From positions 1 through 64,000 of the forward strand of contig NZ_MBLO01000022.1 of the NCBI RefSeq assembly GCF_001854805.1: a DNA stretch of 64,000 bases. Direction: 5' to 3'. A model generated the notes under the pieces. The model searched no databases, was not told the origin of the DNA, and worked only from the letters and a program-made list of their open reading frames with translations. The DNA is from Pseudofrankia coriaricola (lineage in GTDB: Bacteria; Actinomycetota; Actinomycetes; Frankiales; Frankiaceae). Positions within the stretch are counted from its first letter, which is position 1; each line of letters starts with the position of its first letter. This document shows, in pieces, positions 28,098 through 37,291 of this stretch. A program made the translations under genes and the position numbers.

Positions 28098-31000
28098 CGG
28101 GACGCTCCCGTCGGGATCTGGGCGGGGACGGCCGGGGCAAGGACAGCGAGGACCCGCAGCAGCGGCTCGCCGGTGGTGCGCAGGCGTTCGACCAGGTCGC
28201 GCTGCCGCTTCTCGGTGTCGCGCACCCGCTGTTCGCGTTTCGTCAGCTGGCGGGCGGCCGGCCCGTCGTCCCGCCGCTCGGCTCCCTGCTGTTCGAGGTC
28301 GAGGGGCAGGCTGGTCTGCACCCACCGGTCCAGGCGGGACAGGTACCCGTTGAGCGGCTCGGCGACCTGCGCGTTCCAGTCGGCCCGCCGGGCCTCGAGG
28401 TGTGCCCTCGCGGCGGCGACCACGTCCGGGACCAGGGCCTCGAGCGGGGCGAGGTCGACGGCGGCCTGGGTGTTGGTCATGTCCGGGCCGACCTTGGCCG
28501 CGGCCAGTGCCGTCTCCATCGGGCGGATGCGGTCCGGGCCGGGCCGGCCACGGACCGCCATCCACTCGACCACCGTCGGCTGGCCGAATTCGTTGCAGTA
28601 CACGCCCTGGACGAGGAACTCCGGCTCGTCGACAGGCACGGTCAGCACCGGGGCCTGCTGCCGGTCGAGCCGGACCAGCACCTTGTCGACCAGCCAGTCG
28701 ACGACCGGGTGGATATCGGTGATGAAGCCCTTATCGGGCCAGAGCGTCTCGCGACCGCGGCGGGACGCGGCCAGTGCCTCGCCCGCCTCGGTCTTGTCGA
28801 ACGTCAGGCGTAGCTTCAGGTTCCCGTGCTGATCGCGCAGCCGGGCCAGATAGCTCCGGGGCAGGTCGGAGAGCCGCGCCTCCAGGTCCTCCGGCGCGTC
28901 GAACGACCTGAAGGCGCCGTCGCGCCTCAGGCCGACGGCCTGTTCGGCCTGCTCGTCGTAGACCTCGTTGAATGCCTCGTCGACGAACGCCGCGAGCGTG
29001 GTGAAGAGCTGAGGAGGCTTGACCGTCTCCGGCTCCGGGTCGCTGGCGTGCGCCTCGGCGTCCGGGTTCAGATGGGCACCGAGAAGGTCATAGGTCGCCT
29101 CCTGGGCGGCCTCGTCCACCTCGTCGGGCTGATCCTCGGACTGGTCGTCGTCAGCCTGGAGGCCGAGCGGGTCGTTGCCGCCGGTCGCCGGGCCGGTCGC
29201 GGAGCCGGTCGGCACGGCGCGGCGCGCGGAGCCGGCGGCGAGGGACTCCTCGACCGTGCGCCCGGCGAGGAGATCCTGCATCAGGCGGCGCTCCTCACGC
29301 TCCGCCAGGTGCAGGCCGGTGACCTCCTCGGCGGTCCCGAGGGCGACGTAGGCCTCCTCCTCGGCGGCGAGCAGCTTCGCCGCGACGGCCCGGTCGTCCA
29401 GGGCACGCGGCGTCGCCGACCGCAGCAGCAGGGCGGCGAACTCGGGGGCGTGGCGCTGGCCGTAGCGGTCGATCCGGCCGTTGCGCTGCTCGATGCGGAT
29501 GAGGCTCCACGGCACGTCGAAATGGATCAGCCGGTGGCAGGCCCGGTGCAGGTTCACGCCCTCGGAGGCGACGTCACCGGTGAAAAGCAGCCGCACCGGG
29601 CTGCCGTCGAGGGAGAACTCCTCGACGACGCGCTGCTGGTCGGCGTCCGTCAGCTTGCCGTGCAGGAGCCGGGCGGCGCCGCCGTTCTCCCGCCGGTTGA
29701 ACTCCAGGTCGAACGCCGCGTCGCTGAGCCGGCGGTTCGTCGGCAGCTGCGCCAGCGGCAGGCCGAGCCGCGCGGGCACGACCCTGGCGAGCCAGCGCAG
29801 GGTCGCCAGCCGTTCCGAGAAGATGACGACGCGGGCATCGGAGCGTGGGCCGACCCCGGCCTTGCGCAACTGTTCGAGCAGCTCGGCGAGCTTCGTCGAG
29901 TCGTCATCGGATATCGCGGCCGCCAGCCGATGCAGCTCCTGAAGCCTGGCCTGCTCGTCGGCCCGGTTCTCGGCCTGCCTGTGCGTGGGGGACTTCAGTC
30001 GGCTGTCGATCGTCTCCAGCAGTGCGTGGTGCGACGAGAGAAACGCCTTGGCGAGCGTGTACGCGAAAAGCTGCCGCCCGCCGCCGCCTTTCGCCTTCGG
30101 CGCCGCCGTGGCCGTGGCCGTGGGCTCGGGCGCCTGGACCCATTGCGCCGTCAGCTCCGCGAAGACCCGCTCCTCCTCCGCGCTGGCCGGACGTTCCAGG
30201 CGCAGGGAGTCGCCGCGGTCGGCCCACCGGTCGAGGACCTTGTCCCGGACCTCCGACGAGCGCTTCGTCCGCCGGATGTAGAGGTGCTCGATGTCCTCGG
30301 CCTGGTAGGTGTTGAGGTTCGCGATCGCCGCCGGGTCGAGCATCCGGAGCAGCTCGCCGAACGACCGCTTGTTGCCGTTGTGCGGGGTCGCGCTCGCGAG
30401 GATCAGGGCCTCGGTCTGCGCGGCGAGCGTCCGCGCGAGCCGGTTACGCAGGCTGTTCGCGCCGATCAGGTTGTGCGACTCGTCGATGACGACCGCGTCC
30501 CACCGGGTCTCCTCCAGGTGGTGGCCGTACATGCCGACATTCTTCAACGTGTCGATCGAGACGATGACCCGCTTGAAGTAGGTGAACGGGTTGCGGCCCG
30601 CCGGGATCTCCCGCTGGATTCGTTCGATGCCGACCGAGTCGAGCCGCACCAGCGGGATCGAGAACCGCGTCCACAGCTCGTGCTGGAACTGCTCGAGAAC
30701 ATGTTGCGGAGTGACCACCAGCAGCCGCTCGCCCCGGCCACGGCGGATCAGCTCGCCGAGCAGCAGCCCGATCTCCAGCGTCTTCCCGAGGCCGACGACA
30801 TCGGCGATCAGGATCCGCGGCTGCAAGCCCGCCAGGGCCAGCTGGGCGGGCCGCCACTGGTATTCGAGCTTGTCCAGCAGGAACCCTTCGGTGAGCGTGA
30901 GGCGCCGCTCCGCGCGCGGCAGCGGGGTACGCCGCAGCACCGCCTCCAGGTACAGCCGGCTGCGGCGGAACTTCGTCGAGCCGTCCCGGACGAGCTGGGT

Positions 31001-31216
31001 GTCCTCCGGCCGCAGCGTCACGATCGTGTCCAGGCCCGGGCCGTCGAAGAAGGACGCCTCCAGCCCACGGACGAACTCGGAGGCGCCGACGACGCGCACC
31101 AGGTAGCCATCGTGCTGGGTTCGTGTCACCCCACGGACGAGCCATTCCTCGTCCCGGATGAGTACCCGCGCCCCCGGGGCGGGCGGCGCCAACGACGACG
31201 GAGGTGCTGTGACCAC
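28094..31216 (-). CDS. SNF2-family helicase, DrmD-like
   Basis: 1040 residues from a GTG preceded by GAGAGGTAG. The N-terminal domain (PGARVLIRDEEWLVRGVTRT, up to about 110) resembles that of DISARM DrmD. The SNF2 motor has Walker A ADVVGLGKTLEIGLLL (about 135), VVIDESHNL (DESH box, about 238) and LASATPHNG. The second lobe has LLHGKLTDADQQ, FTGDVASEGVNL, HFDVPWSLIRIEQRNGRIDR and YGQ (about 520-610). The C-terminal 350 residues are helical with no motif I recognise. It should translocate on double-stranded DNA using ATP. It is the first gene of the four-gene overlapping set; the SNF2 plus adenine methylase pair is the hallmark of class 1 DISARM. Confidence 0.85.
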   Translation of the reverse strand: MVTAPPSSLAPPAPGARVLIRDEEWLVRGVTRTQHDGYLVRVVGASEFVRGLEASFFDGPGLDTIVTLRPEDTQLVRDGSTKFRRSRLYLEAVLRRTPLPRAERRLTLTEGFLLDKLEYQWRPAQLALAGLQPRILIADVVGLGKTLEIGLLLGELIRRGRGERLLVVTPQHVLEQFQHELWTRFSIPLVRLDSVGIERIQREIPAGRNPFTYFKRVIVSIDTLKNVGMYGHHLEETRWDAVVIDESHNLIGANSLRNRLARTLAAQTEALILASATPHNGNKRSFGELLRMLDPAAIANLNTYQAEDIEHLYIRRTKRSSEVRDKVLDRWADRGDSLRLERPASAEEERVFAELTAQWVQAPEPTATATAAPKAKGGGGRQLFAYTLAKAFLSSHHALLETIDSRLKSPTHRQAENRADEQARLQELHRLAAAISDDDSTKLAELLEQLRKAGVGPRSDARVVIFSERLATLRWLARVVPARLGLPLAQLPTNRRLSDAAFDLEFNRRENGGAARLLHGKLTDADQQRVVEEFSLDGSPVRLLFTGDVASEGVNLHRACHRLIHFDVPWSLIRIEQRNGRIDRYGQRHAPEFAALLLRSATPRALDDRAVAAKLLAAEEEAYVALGTAEEVTGLHLAEREERRLMQDLLAGRTVEESLAAGSARRAVPTGSATGPATGGNDPLGLQADDDQSEDQPDEVDEAAQEATYDLLGAHLNPDAEAHASDPEPETVKPPQLFTTLAAFVDEAFNEVYDEQAEQAVGLRRDGAFRSFDAPEDLEARLSDLPRSYLARLRDQHGNLKLRLTFDKTEAGEALAASRRGRETLWPDKGFITDIHPVVDWLVDKVLVRLDRQQAPVLTVPVDEPEFLVQGVYCNEFGQPTVVEWMAVRGRPGPDRIRPMETALAAAKVGPDMTNTQAAVDLAPLEALVPDVVAAARAHLEARRADWNAQVAEPLNGYLSRLDRWVQTSLPLDLEQQGAERRDDGPAARQLTKREQRVRDTEKRQRDLVERLRTTGEPLLRVLAVLAPAVPAQIPTGASR

Positions 31217-31326
31217 GAACTACCTCTCTCGGGAAAGCTGCGGTTCTGCCGCGGCGGCGAGCCGTCCGGACCGAGCCGTCGAACTGTTCACGCGAGGCGT
31301 CACCTCGCTGCGCGCGGGAGCGCCCG

Positions 31327-32634
31327 TCACAAGGGCGCGTCCCGCGCATAGGCGACGCGCAGCTCGTCCACAAGCCAGCCGATCTGCAAGGGGCGCGACG
31401 TCCGGGCCGGCGAAGGCGCCGTGGTCCTCGACCGCTCCGCCAGCGCGGGCAGCGGGCCTGGCGGGAGGAGAGGCGGGCCGATGACCGTGGTCGTCTCCGG
31501 GTCGAACAGCGCCGCCTCCGCCTCCGCCTCCGCCTCCGCCGCCTCCGCCTCCACCGCTGGCCGCGGTGGCGAGCCGTCCCCGGCGGTGTCCGGCCCGCGG
31601 CCCTGGGCCGGGATGCCAAGCGATAGCGAGGCGTCGGAACCGGTCGGTTCGGGCGCCGCATCGATGGCGACGCCGCGTACCGGGCCGGGCACGTCGTCGT
31701 CCTCGCCCGGTCCGGCGGTCACGCCGTCCGCGGCCGAGACATCCGGCGTCGCTGGTATCGGCGCGACGTACGTCGCGGCGACGAGTTGTCGACGCATCTC
31801 GCTGATCGATCCGGCTGCCTCGACGACGGCGAGCAGGCTGCGCTGCGCGTCCCGGACGGTGGGGCGTCGCGCCGGGTCGTAGGCGACCATGCCGGCGAGC
31901 AGACCGGTCAGCTCTCCTGGCACACCCGAGAGATCCGGCTCGACGACAGGGTCGGTGATCGCCCTGATAAGAGCGGGAATGCCACGGGGCTGGTAGAGGG
32001 TGTGCGCGGTCGCCGCGTAGACCAGCGTCGCGCCGAGCGCGTATACATCGGCCGCCGCCGCGATGGCACTGCCACCTGTTGCCTGCTCTGGCGGCAGGTA
32101 GGCCGGGGTACCGACGATGGCCCCGGACGCCGTGTTCTGCCCCGCCTGGCCCTCAAGGACCGCGAGCCCGAAGTCGATCACCTTCGGACCGTCCGGGCCC
32201 AGCATGACATTCTGCGGTTTGAGGTCACGGTGCAGCAGCCCAACGCGGTGAAGCTTGTCGAGCGCATCGGTCAACGTCATCCCAAGGACCGCGACCAGCG
32301 CACCCGCCAGTGGGCCGTCCTGCTCGACGTGCTCGCGCAGAGTCCGACCAGGCACGTACTCGAAGGCCAGCCACGGCGGATCGTCGTTCATCCCGTCGGC
32401 CTCGAACCGCGCATTGCGCGCCCCGTAGACCAGCCGCAGCGTCTGGATCTCCTCGGCGAACCGCCGCCGGATATCGTCCCCTCCGAGCAACTCAGGCTTG
32501 ATCACCTTGAGTGCCACGTCTTCCCCAGTCGCCGACCGGGCGAGGTATACCCGCCCCATCCCGCCAGCGCCCAGCCGTGCCACGAGCCGGTACCCGCCGA
32601 TCATGCTCGGGTCCGCGGGCAGCAGCGACTCCAC
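31327..32634 (-). CDS. Hanks-type Ser/Thr protein kinase, soluble
   Basis: 435 residues, GTG start with AAGGGGGGC upstream. The kinase domain (about 10-270) is complete: glycine loop LGAGGMGRVY, VALKVIK, the catalytic loop HRDLKPQN (about 133), DFG (KVIDFGLAV, about 154) and GTPAYLPPEQA. The C-terminal 160 residues are Ala/Glu/Pro-rich and disordered, with an EA repeat (31513-31553). I see no membrane segment and no PASTA domain, unlike PknB. The gene lies 110 bp upstream of the SNF2 gene on the same strand and may share its transcript. That recalls BREX type 2, where the kinase PglW accompanies a methylase, but no PglZ or PglY is present here. It could also be an independent regulator. Confidence 0.88.
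   Translation of the reverse strand: MESLLPADPSMIGGYRLVARLGAGGMGRVYLARSATGEDVALKVIKPELLGGDDIRRRFAEEIQTLRLVYGARNARFEADGMNDDPPWLAFEYVPGRTLREHVEQDGPLAGALVAVLGMTLTDALDKLHRVGLLHRDLKPQNVMLGPDGPKVIDFGLAVLEGQAGQNTASGAIVGTPAYLPPEQATGGSAIAAAADVYALGATLVYAATAHTLYQPRGIPALIRAITDPVVEPDLSGVPGELTGLLAGMVAYDPARRPTVRDAQRSLLAVVEAAGSISEMRRQLVAATYVAPIPATPDVSAADGVTAGPGEDDDVPGPVRGVAIDAAPEPTGSDASLSLGIPAQGRGPDTAGDGSPPRPAVEAEAAEAEAEAEAALFDPETTTVIGPPLLPPGPLPALAERSRTTAPSPARTSRPLQIGWLVDELRVAYARDAPL
31513..31553. repeat. hexamer tandem repeat inside the kinase gene
   Basis: Repeats of GCCTCC on the plus strand, with one interruption, encode the EAEAEAEA run in the kinase tail. Unit changes would add or remove whole Glu-Ala pairs without a frameshift. 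Confidence 0.7.
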
Positions 32635-33158
32635 CCGCGCCCCCCTTGGCTACGTCGCGTAGCAACCACTCACCTAGCTGGAGGAATGGAGTCTTCCATA
32701 TGGCCCGGATACATGCCTAGGTGGGGCTGATGGGCGCCGATGGTGCGACATGAGTGCATGTGTGCAGCACAACGTGACGGCAAGGTTGCAACGTCTCGTG
32801 CTCGCGGAGTCGATGCGCCACGGAGCGGCTCGTCAGTCCGGCCTGCCGGGACGCCATGCTGCGTCGCCCAGAGCCGTGGTTCACCGCGTGGATTGGTCCC
32901 CGGTACTCAGGTCGGCGCCGGGTTCGTGGACAGCGGCACGGAGCGTTCATGGGGCCATCACCCGGACGTGCCTGCCGCCAGCGGCGTGGATTGCCGCCAC
33001 GGCGGTCGCCCGACGGCGCGCGCCATTGGCGCGCCACGAAATCGGCATGCTGTGGACGGCACCTGTCCGTGTTCGCGGCCACTGGGTACAGTTCGTGCAC
33101 TGTCGCGGAGTGTGGGCAGTCCTAGCCGGTCCGCGGCTGTTCGGACAGGAGGCTTGCG
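32635..33158. other. 524-bp divergent intergenic region
   Basis: It lies between the divergent kinase and DUF262 genes and must hold both promoters. I see no convincing gene. Small dyads occur (ATGGAgtctTCCAT near 32692, GTTGCAAC near 32785). AGGAGG just before 33159 is the ribosome-binding site of the DUF262 gene. Confidence 0.4.
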
Positions 33159-35009
33159 ATGCAGCTGGACGGGGCCCCTCTGGGGAAGCTGCTCAGAACG
33201 GTGGAGTCGGGCGAGATCCAGCTGCCAGACTTCCAGCGCGAGTGGAAGTGGGACGACGAGCGGATCCGCTCGCTGCTCGCCACTGTCACGCTCGAGTACC
33301 CGCTCGGCGTCGTGATGACGCTCGAGACCGGCGGCGAGGCGCAGTTCAAGGCCCGGCCGCTGGCCGGGACCGCCGTGCCCGCCGACGCCGACCCGGCCCA
33401 GCTACTGCTCGACGGCCAGCAGCGTCTGACGTCGCTCTACCAGGCGCTGCTGTCGCGCCAGCCGGTCCGCACCTCGGACGTCCGCGGCAAGGAGATCTCG
33501 CGCTTCTACTACATCGACATCCGCGGGGCGGTCGACCCGGCGGGGGAACGCGACGAGGCCATCCTGTCCGTGCCGCCGGACCGCGTGCTGCGCACCGACT
33601 TCAACCGCGGGATCACGCTTGACCTCAGCAGCCGGGAGAAGGAGTGCGAGCGCGGGTTCTTCCCGCTCAACCTGGTCTTCAACGTAAAGGAAACCTTCGC
33701 CTGGCAGACGATGTTCGTCCAGTCGACGCCGGACGGCCTGGACCTCTGGCCGGCCTTCCAAGAGCAGGTCCTACAACCCGTGAACCGGTTTAGCGTGCCG
33801 CTGGTCAAGCTGCCCAAGCAGACCCGCAACGAGGCCGTCTGCGCGGTCTTCGAGAAGGTCAACACGGGCGGCGTCGTCCTCAACGTCTTCGAGCTGCTGA
33901 CCGCCACCTACGCGGGCAACCGAGCGTACAAGGAGGAGTCCGGCGCCGAGTTCAGCCTGCGGGCCGACTGGGCGCGGATCTCCGGCGAGCTGGGGGATGC
34001 CTGCCCGGTCCTGAAAGCGCTCGAGAGCCTGGACTTCCTCCAGGCGCTGGCGCTCATCGTCAGCTACCGGCGGCGCCAGGATTTCCTCGCGCGCAACCCG
34101 CACAGCAGGCAGGCCCCGCCCGCCGTTGGCTGCAAGCGCAAGGACCTGCTCGCGCTCCCGCTCAACGCCTACCGCGAGCACGCGCAAACCGTGACCGGTG
34201 CGCTCGCCTGGGCCGGCGAGTTCCTGCGCACGCAGCACGTCTTCCGCCCCGAGGACCTTCCCTACCGGACCCAGCTCGCGCCGCTGGCCGCCATCCGGGC
34301 CATCCTCGGCGAACGCGCCGACACTCCGGAGGCACAGCGCAAGATCGTTCAGTGGTACTGGTGCGGCGTGTTCGGCGAACTTTACGGCGGCACGACGGAG
34401 AGCAGGATCGCCAAGGACGTCGAGCAGGTGACCGCGTGGGTCGATGGTGGCGGCGAGCCGGACACGGTCCTGGAGGCAAGCTTCTCGGCGCAGCGGCTGC
34501 GCACGATGACCTCCCGGCTCAGCGCCGCGTACAAGGGCGTGTTCGCGCGGCTGCTCGCGCGGTCCTGCTATGACTGGCGGTCCGGCGAGCTGATCACGGC
34601 GGAGACCCTGGTCGAGGATGCGGTCGACTTCCGGCAGGTGTTCCCGAAGGGCTGGTTCGAGCGCTCGTCGATCAAGGACGAGCGTATGACCAGCGTGGTG
34701 AACAAGACCCCTCTATCCGCGCACACCTACCGCACAGTCGTCACGCGCTCCCCGGCCGCCTATCTAGAGGTTCTTGACCGTGACCCCGAGATGCGTGGGG
34801 TGTGGGTCGACGACCGGGTCGAGTCGCACCTGATCGACCCGAAAACCCTGCGGGCCGCCGACTTCGAGGCCTTCTACCAAGACCGCTCCGAGCAGTTGCT
34901 CGGGCTGATCGAGGAGGCGATGGGCAAGCTGGCCGCTCAGGATGTTGCAGGGCCGGCGACCGCGACGGCGGAGCCGCCGGCCGGGTCCTCGCCGGGCGCG
35001 GCTGGCTGA
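33159..35009 (+). CDS. DUF262 (GmrSD-type) protein with degenerate HNH motif
   Basis: 616 residues, ATG with AGGAGG 7 bases upstream. The N-terminal ParB-like DUF262 domain is clear: LPDFQREWKWDDERI, YPLGVVMTLETG and the NTP-binding DGQQRLTSL (residues 85-93). FEKVNTGGVVLNVFELLTATYA follows near 230. The C-terminal region keeps the DUF1524 outline (DFRQVFPKGWFERSS, then MTSVVNKTPLSAHTYR), but where active relatives have D-x-H-H-I-F-P this protein reads D490-F-R-Q-V-F-P, so the catalytic His is missing. Relatives such as GmrSD cut modified phage DNA. This one may bind or hydrolyse nucleotide and sense DNA without cutting it. The CBS-HEPN gene follows 14 bp downstream and may supply the effector. 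Confidence 0.82.
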   Translation: MQLDGAPLGKLLRTVESGEIQLPDFQREWKWDDERIRSLLATVTLEYPLGVVMTLETGGEAQFKARPLAGTAVPADADPAQLLLDGQQRLTSLYQALLSRQPVRTSDVRGKEISRFYYIDIRGAVDPAGERDEAILSVPPDRVLRTDFNRGITLDLSSREKECERGFFPLNLVFNVKETFAWQTMFVQSTPDGLDLWPAFQEQVLQPVNRFSVPLVKLPKQTRNEAVCAVFEKVNTGGVVLNVFELLTATYAGNRAYKEESGAEFSLRADWARISGELGDACPVLKALESLDFLQALALIVSYRRRQDFLARNPHSRQAPPAVGCKRKDLLALPLNAYREHAQTVTGALAWAGEFLRTQHVFRPEDLPYRTQLAPLAAIRAILGERADTPEAQRKIVQWYWCGVFGELYGGTTESRIAKDVEQVTAWVDGGGEPDTVLEASFSAQRLRTMTSRLSAAYKGVFARLLARSCYDWRSGELITAETLVEDAVDFRQVFPKGWFERSSIKDERMTSVVNKTPLSAHTYRTVVTRSPAAYLEVLDRDPEMRGVWVDDRVESHLIDPKTLRAADFEAFYQDRSEQLLGLIEEAMGKLAAQDVAGPATATAEPPAGSSPGAAG

Positions 35010-35023
35010 AGGCGGGCAAGGGC

Positions 35024-36193
35024 ATGGACGACAACGACCTGGCCGCGCTCGCCGGCACCGAGCTGACCATCAGGCAACTGGTCGGCAGGTGGGGCCAGGG
35101 CGCTCGCAGCCCCGACCTGGTTGCCCGGATCCGCGCGGACCTGGCGCGCGCGGGCCTGACGACCAGGCCGGCGTTCGACACCGAGCCGTCAAGCACGATA
35201 GTGAAGATCGTCTCCATCCAGCAGCCGCCACTGGCCGGCCCGGGTGCGTCCGGCGCCGCCGCGCCGGCGAACGGCACGACGGCTCCGTCGCCGCCCGGGG
35301 CGGGGCAGAAGAAGGGGCCGACCGGTTCTGGCACCGGCGCGGCGAATGGCCAGGGGCAGCCCGGAAGGCAGCAGGCATCGGCGGGCCGGGCGGCGAACGG
35401 CGGCACGGCGCCGCCGGCCGGGAGCGCGGCGAACGACCAGCAGCCTGACAGCGGCGACCAGGCGGATCAGCAACTGCCCGCGGCAGCCATGCGCGTCGAT
35501 GACCTGCCGTCCGCGCGCGGCGGGGTGACCTCAGTGCCGCCCAGCGCCCAGATCAACGAGGTCACCACGCTCATGTGGCAGCACCAGTTCTCGCAGATCC
35601 CAGTGCTGGAGGGCGACTCCTATCTGCACGGGGTGGTGACCTGGGAGTCGCTCTTCCGGCTGTACCAGAGCTCGAAGGAGCGGACTGTCGCGAACGCGAT
35701 GGAGCGAAGCTGTGCGGAGATCCGAGACCACGACAACCTGCTCGCGGTGCTACCGAAGATCGCCATGGACGACTACGCCATCGTCCGAAACCGGCAGCTG
35801 AAGGTCGTGGGGATCGTCACCACGGCCGACGTGGCCACCAGGTTCGGCGTGGTTGCGGAACCGTTCTTCGTTATCGGCGAAATCGAACGCCGCCTGCGCG
35901 CGTTCCTAGCCCCCGTGTTCGATGGCACGCCCATGCTGAAGAAATCCTGCGGCAAGAACAAGGAGTCCGTGTCCCAGCTGATGTTCGGGGAGTACGTGAA
36001 ACTGCTCTCCGACGAGGACAACTGGCAGAAGCTGGGCTGGGACCACATTAACCGCGCACTGTTCGTCAAGATCGTCGACGAGGTCCGCAACGTGCGCAAC
36101 GCCGTCGCGCACTTCCGCGCCAGACCGCTTACCCCCGCCGAGTCCCAACGCGTTCATGAACTCCTCGCCATGCTGAAGAAAATCAATCTGTAG
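35024..36193 (+). CDS. CBS-domain protein with C-terminal HEPN domain
   Basis: 389 residues; ATG 14 bp after the DUF262 stop. Residues 1-55 (LTIRQLVGRWGQGARSPDLV, then GLTTRPAFDTEPSS) look like a small winged-helix-type domain. A Gly/Ala/Pro linker follows (about 65-150). A CBS pair spans about 155-285 (VPPSAQINEVTTLMWQHQFS, LHGVVTWESLFR, VVGIVTTADVATRFG) and would bind adenine nucleotides. The C-terminal part (about 290-389) is a Swt1-like HEPN domain with the Rx4H motif R358-NAVA-H363 (VRNVRNAVAHFRARP), the RNase active-site signature. Known HEPN effectors cleave RNA in abortive infection. A nucleotide-gated RNase is therefore my inference, with the DUF262 protein as likely partner. Confidence 0.78.
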   Translation: MDDNDLAALAGTELTIRQLVGRWGQGARSPDLVARIRADLARAGLTTRPAFDTEPSSTIVKIVSIQQPPLAGPGASGAAAPANGTTAPSPPGAGQKKGPTGSGTGAANGQGQPGRQQASAGRAANGGTAPPAGSAANDQQPDSGDQADQQLPAAAMRVDDLPSARGGVTSVPPSAQINEVTTLMWQHQFSQIPVLEGDSYLHGVVTWESLFRLYQSSKERTVANAMERSCAEIRDHDNLLAVLPKIAMDDYAIVRNRQLKVVGIVTTADVATRFGVVAEPFFVIGEIERRLRAFLAPVFDGTPMLKKSCGKNKESVSQLMFGEYVKLLSDEDNWQKLGWDHINRALFVKIVDEVRNVRNAVAHFRARPLTPAESQRVHELLAMLKKINL

Positions 36194-36482
36194 GCGCCGG
36201 CGGCGTCACCGATGAGGGGCGCCGAGCTGCCCGAAGCCGAATGTGACCGCCTGGCCGACCTCCTCCGAGACCGCCTGACCTAGTGTCTCGTGGGGGCTGC
36301 GACTTTACGTCCCGTTGACTCGGCCGAGCGGGACATGCTCACGGACAGTGGCGTGGCGATGAGCAAAGAGATCGCCGCACAATCCAGCTGAGGGGGCAGC
36401 CGGATTCAGGAACGGGCTACAACGCTGGCCCCGCGGTCCTGCGAGCTGTGGCCCGGCCCAATCAGCCGGTGCGACCGAACCG
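36194..36482. other. 289-bp intergenic region
   Basis: I see no gene or clear signal here. The stretch separates the CBS-HEPN gene from the alkyltransferase-like gene, which therefore may have its own promoter. Confidence 0.35.
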
Positions 36483-36827
36483 GTGAACGCGCTCCGGGAG
36501 GTTATGAACCAGGCGCTCGCTGCCATACCCGCCGGCCGGTGGACAACCTACGGTGACGTCGCCGCGCTCATCGGCAGCCATCCCGTCCCTGTCGGCAACA
36601 GGCTCGCCAGCTACTCGGCACCGAACGCCCACGGCGTCCTACAGGCCGAGGGAACGGTCGCTCCCAGCTTCCGCTGGCCGGATCCCGGCAAGACCGACGA
36701 CCCCCTCGACGTCCTGCGCGCCGAAGGCGTCCTCATCGACGCCCACGGCCGTGCCGCCGCATCCCAGCGCCTCACCGTTGACGAGTTGGCCGCCCTCGCC
36801 GGAACCTTCGAGTCCACCGACAGCTGA
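36483..36827 (+). CDS. MGMT/ATL-like DNA-binding protein lacking the active Cys
   Basis: 114 residues from a GTG. An ATG seven codons later is also possible. IPAGRWTTYGDVAALIG and the wHTH around VGNRLASYSAPNAHGVL match the DNA-binding domain of O6-alkylguanine-DNA alkyltransferases. The PCHR active-site segment is absent and no Cys acceptor is seen, so it resembles alkyltransferase-like (ATL) proteins that bind damaged or modified bases without repairing them. The C-terminal DPLDVLRAEGVLID-LTVDELAAL part is typical of short actinobacterial members. I recall this domain fused to DUF262 proteins in some actinobacteria; if so, it is a detached modified-base sensor for the two genes upstream. 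Confidence 0.7.
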   Translation: MNALREVMNQALAAIPAGRWTTYGDVAALIGSHPVPVGNRLASYSAPNAHGVLQAEGTVAPSFRWPDPGKTDDPLDVLRAEGVLIDAHGRAAASQRLTVDELAALAGTFESTDS

Positions 36828-36889
36828 CCGTACACAGCGACGCTCTCGGCCGGCCCTTACTGTGCGCCAGCCTTCCCAACCAGCAGGGC

Positions 36890-37157
<268 letters not shown>

Positions 37158-37291
37158 GCGGCATGCAATCCATGGCCCTGGTTGGTGGGGGCCAAGGCAG
37201 TTGAGTGGTCAAGCTCAGGCGCCGAGTTGCCGCAGCGTTCGCCGAGCTCTGCCACGCCGTCTGATCACTGGCTCACTACGACTGACCTCCT

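Noticed and set aside
28098-28565. Upstream extension of the methylase frame to 28565
   Set aside because: It lies inside the SNF2 gene, is Pro/Arg/Gly-rich without motifs, and the ATGA overlap at 28094-28097 gives a natural start.
13463-32634. BREX type 2 (Pgl) system
   Set aside because: Kinase and large methylase are present, but no PglZ phosphatase or PglY ATPase gene is found and SNF2 plus DUF1998 helicase point to DISARM instead.
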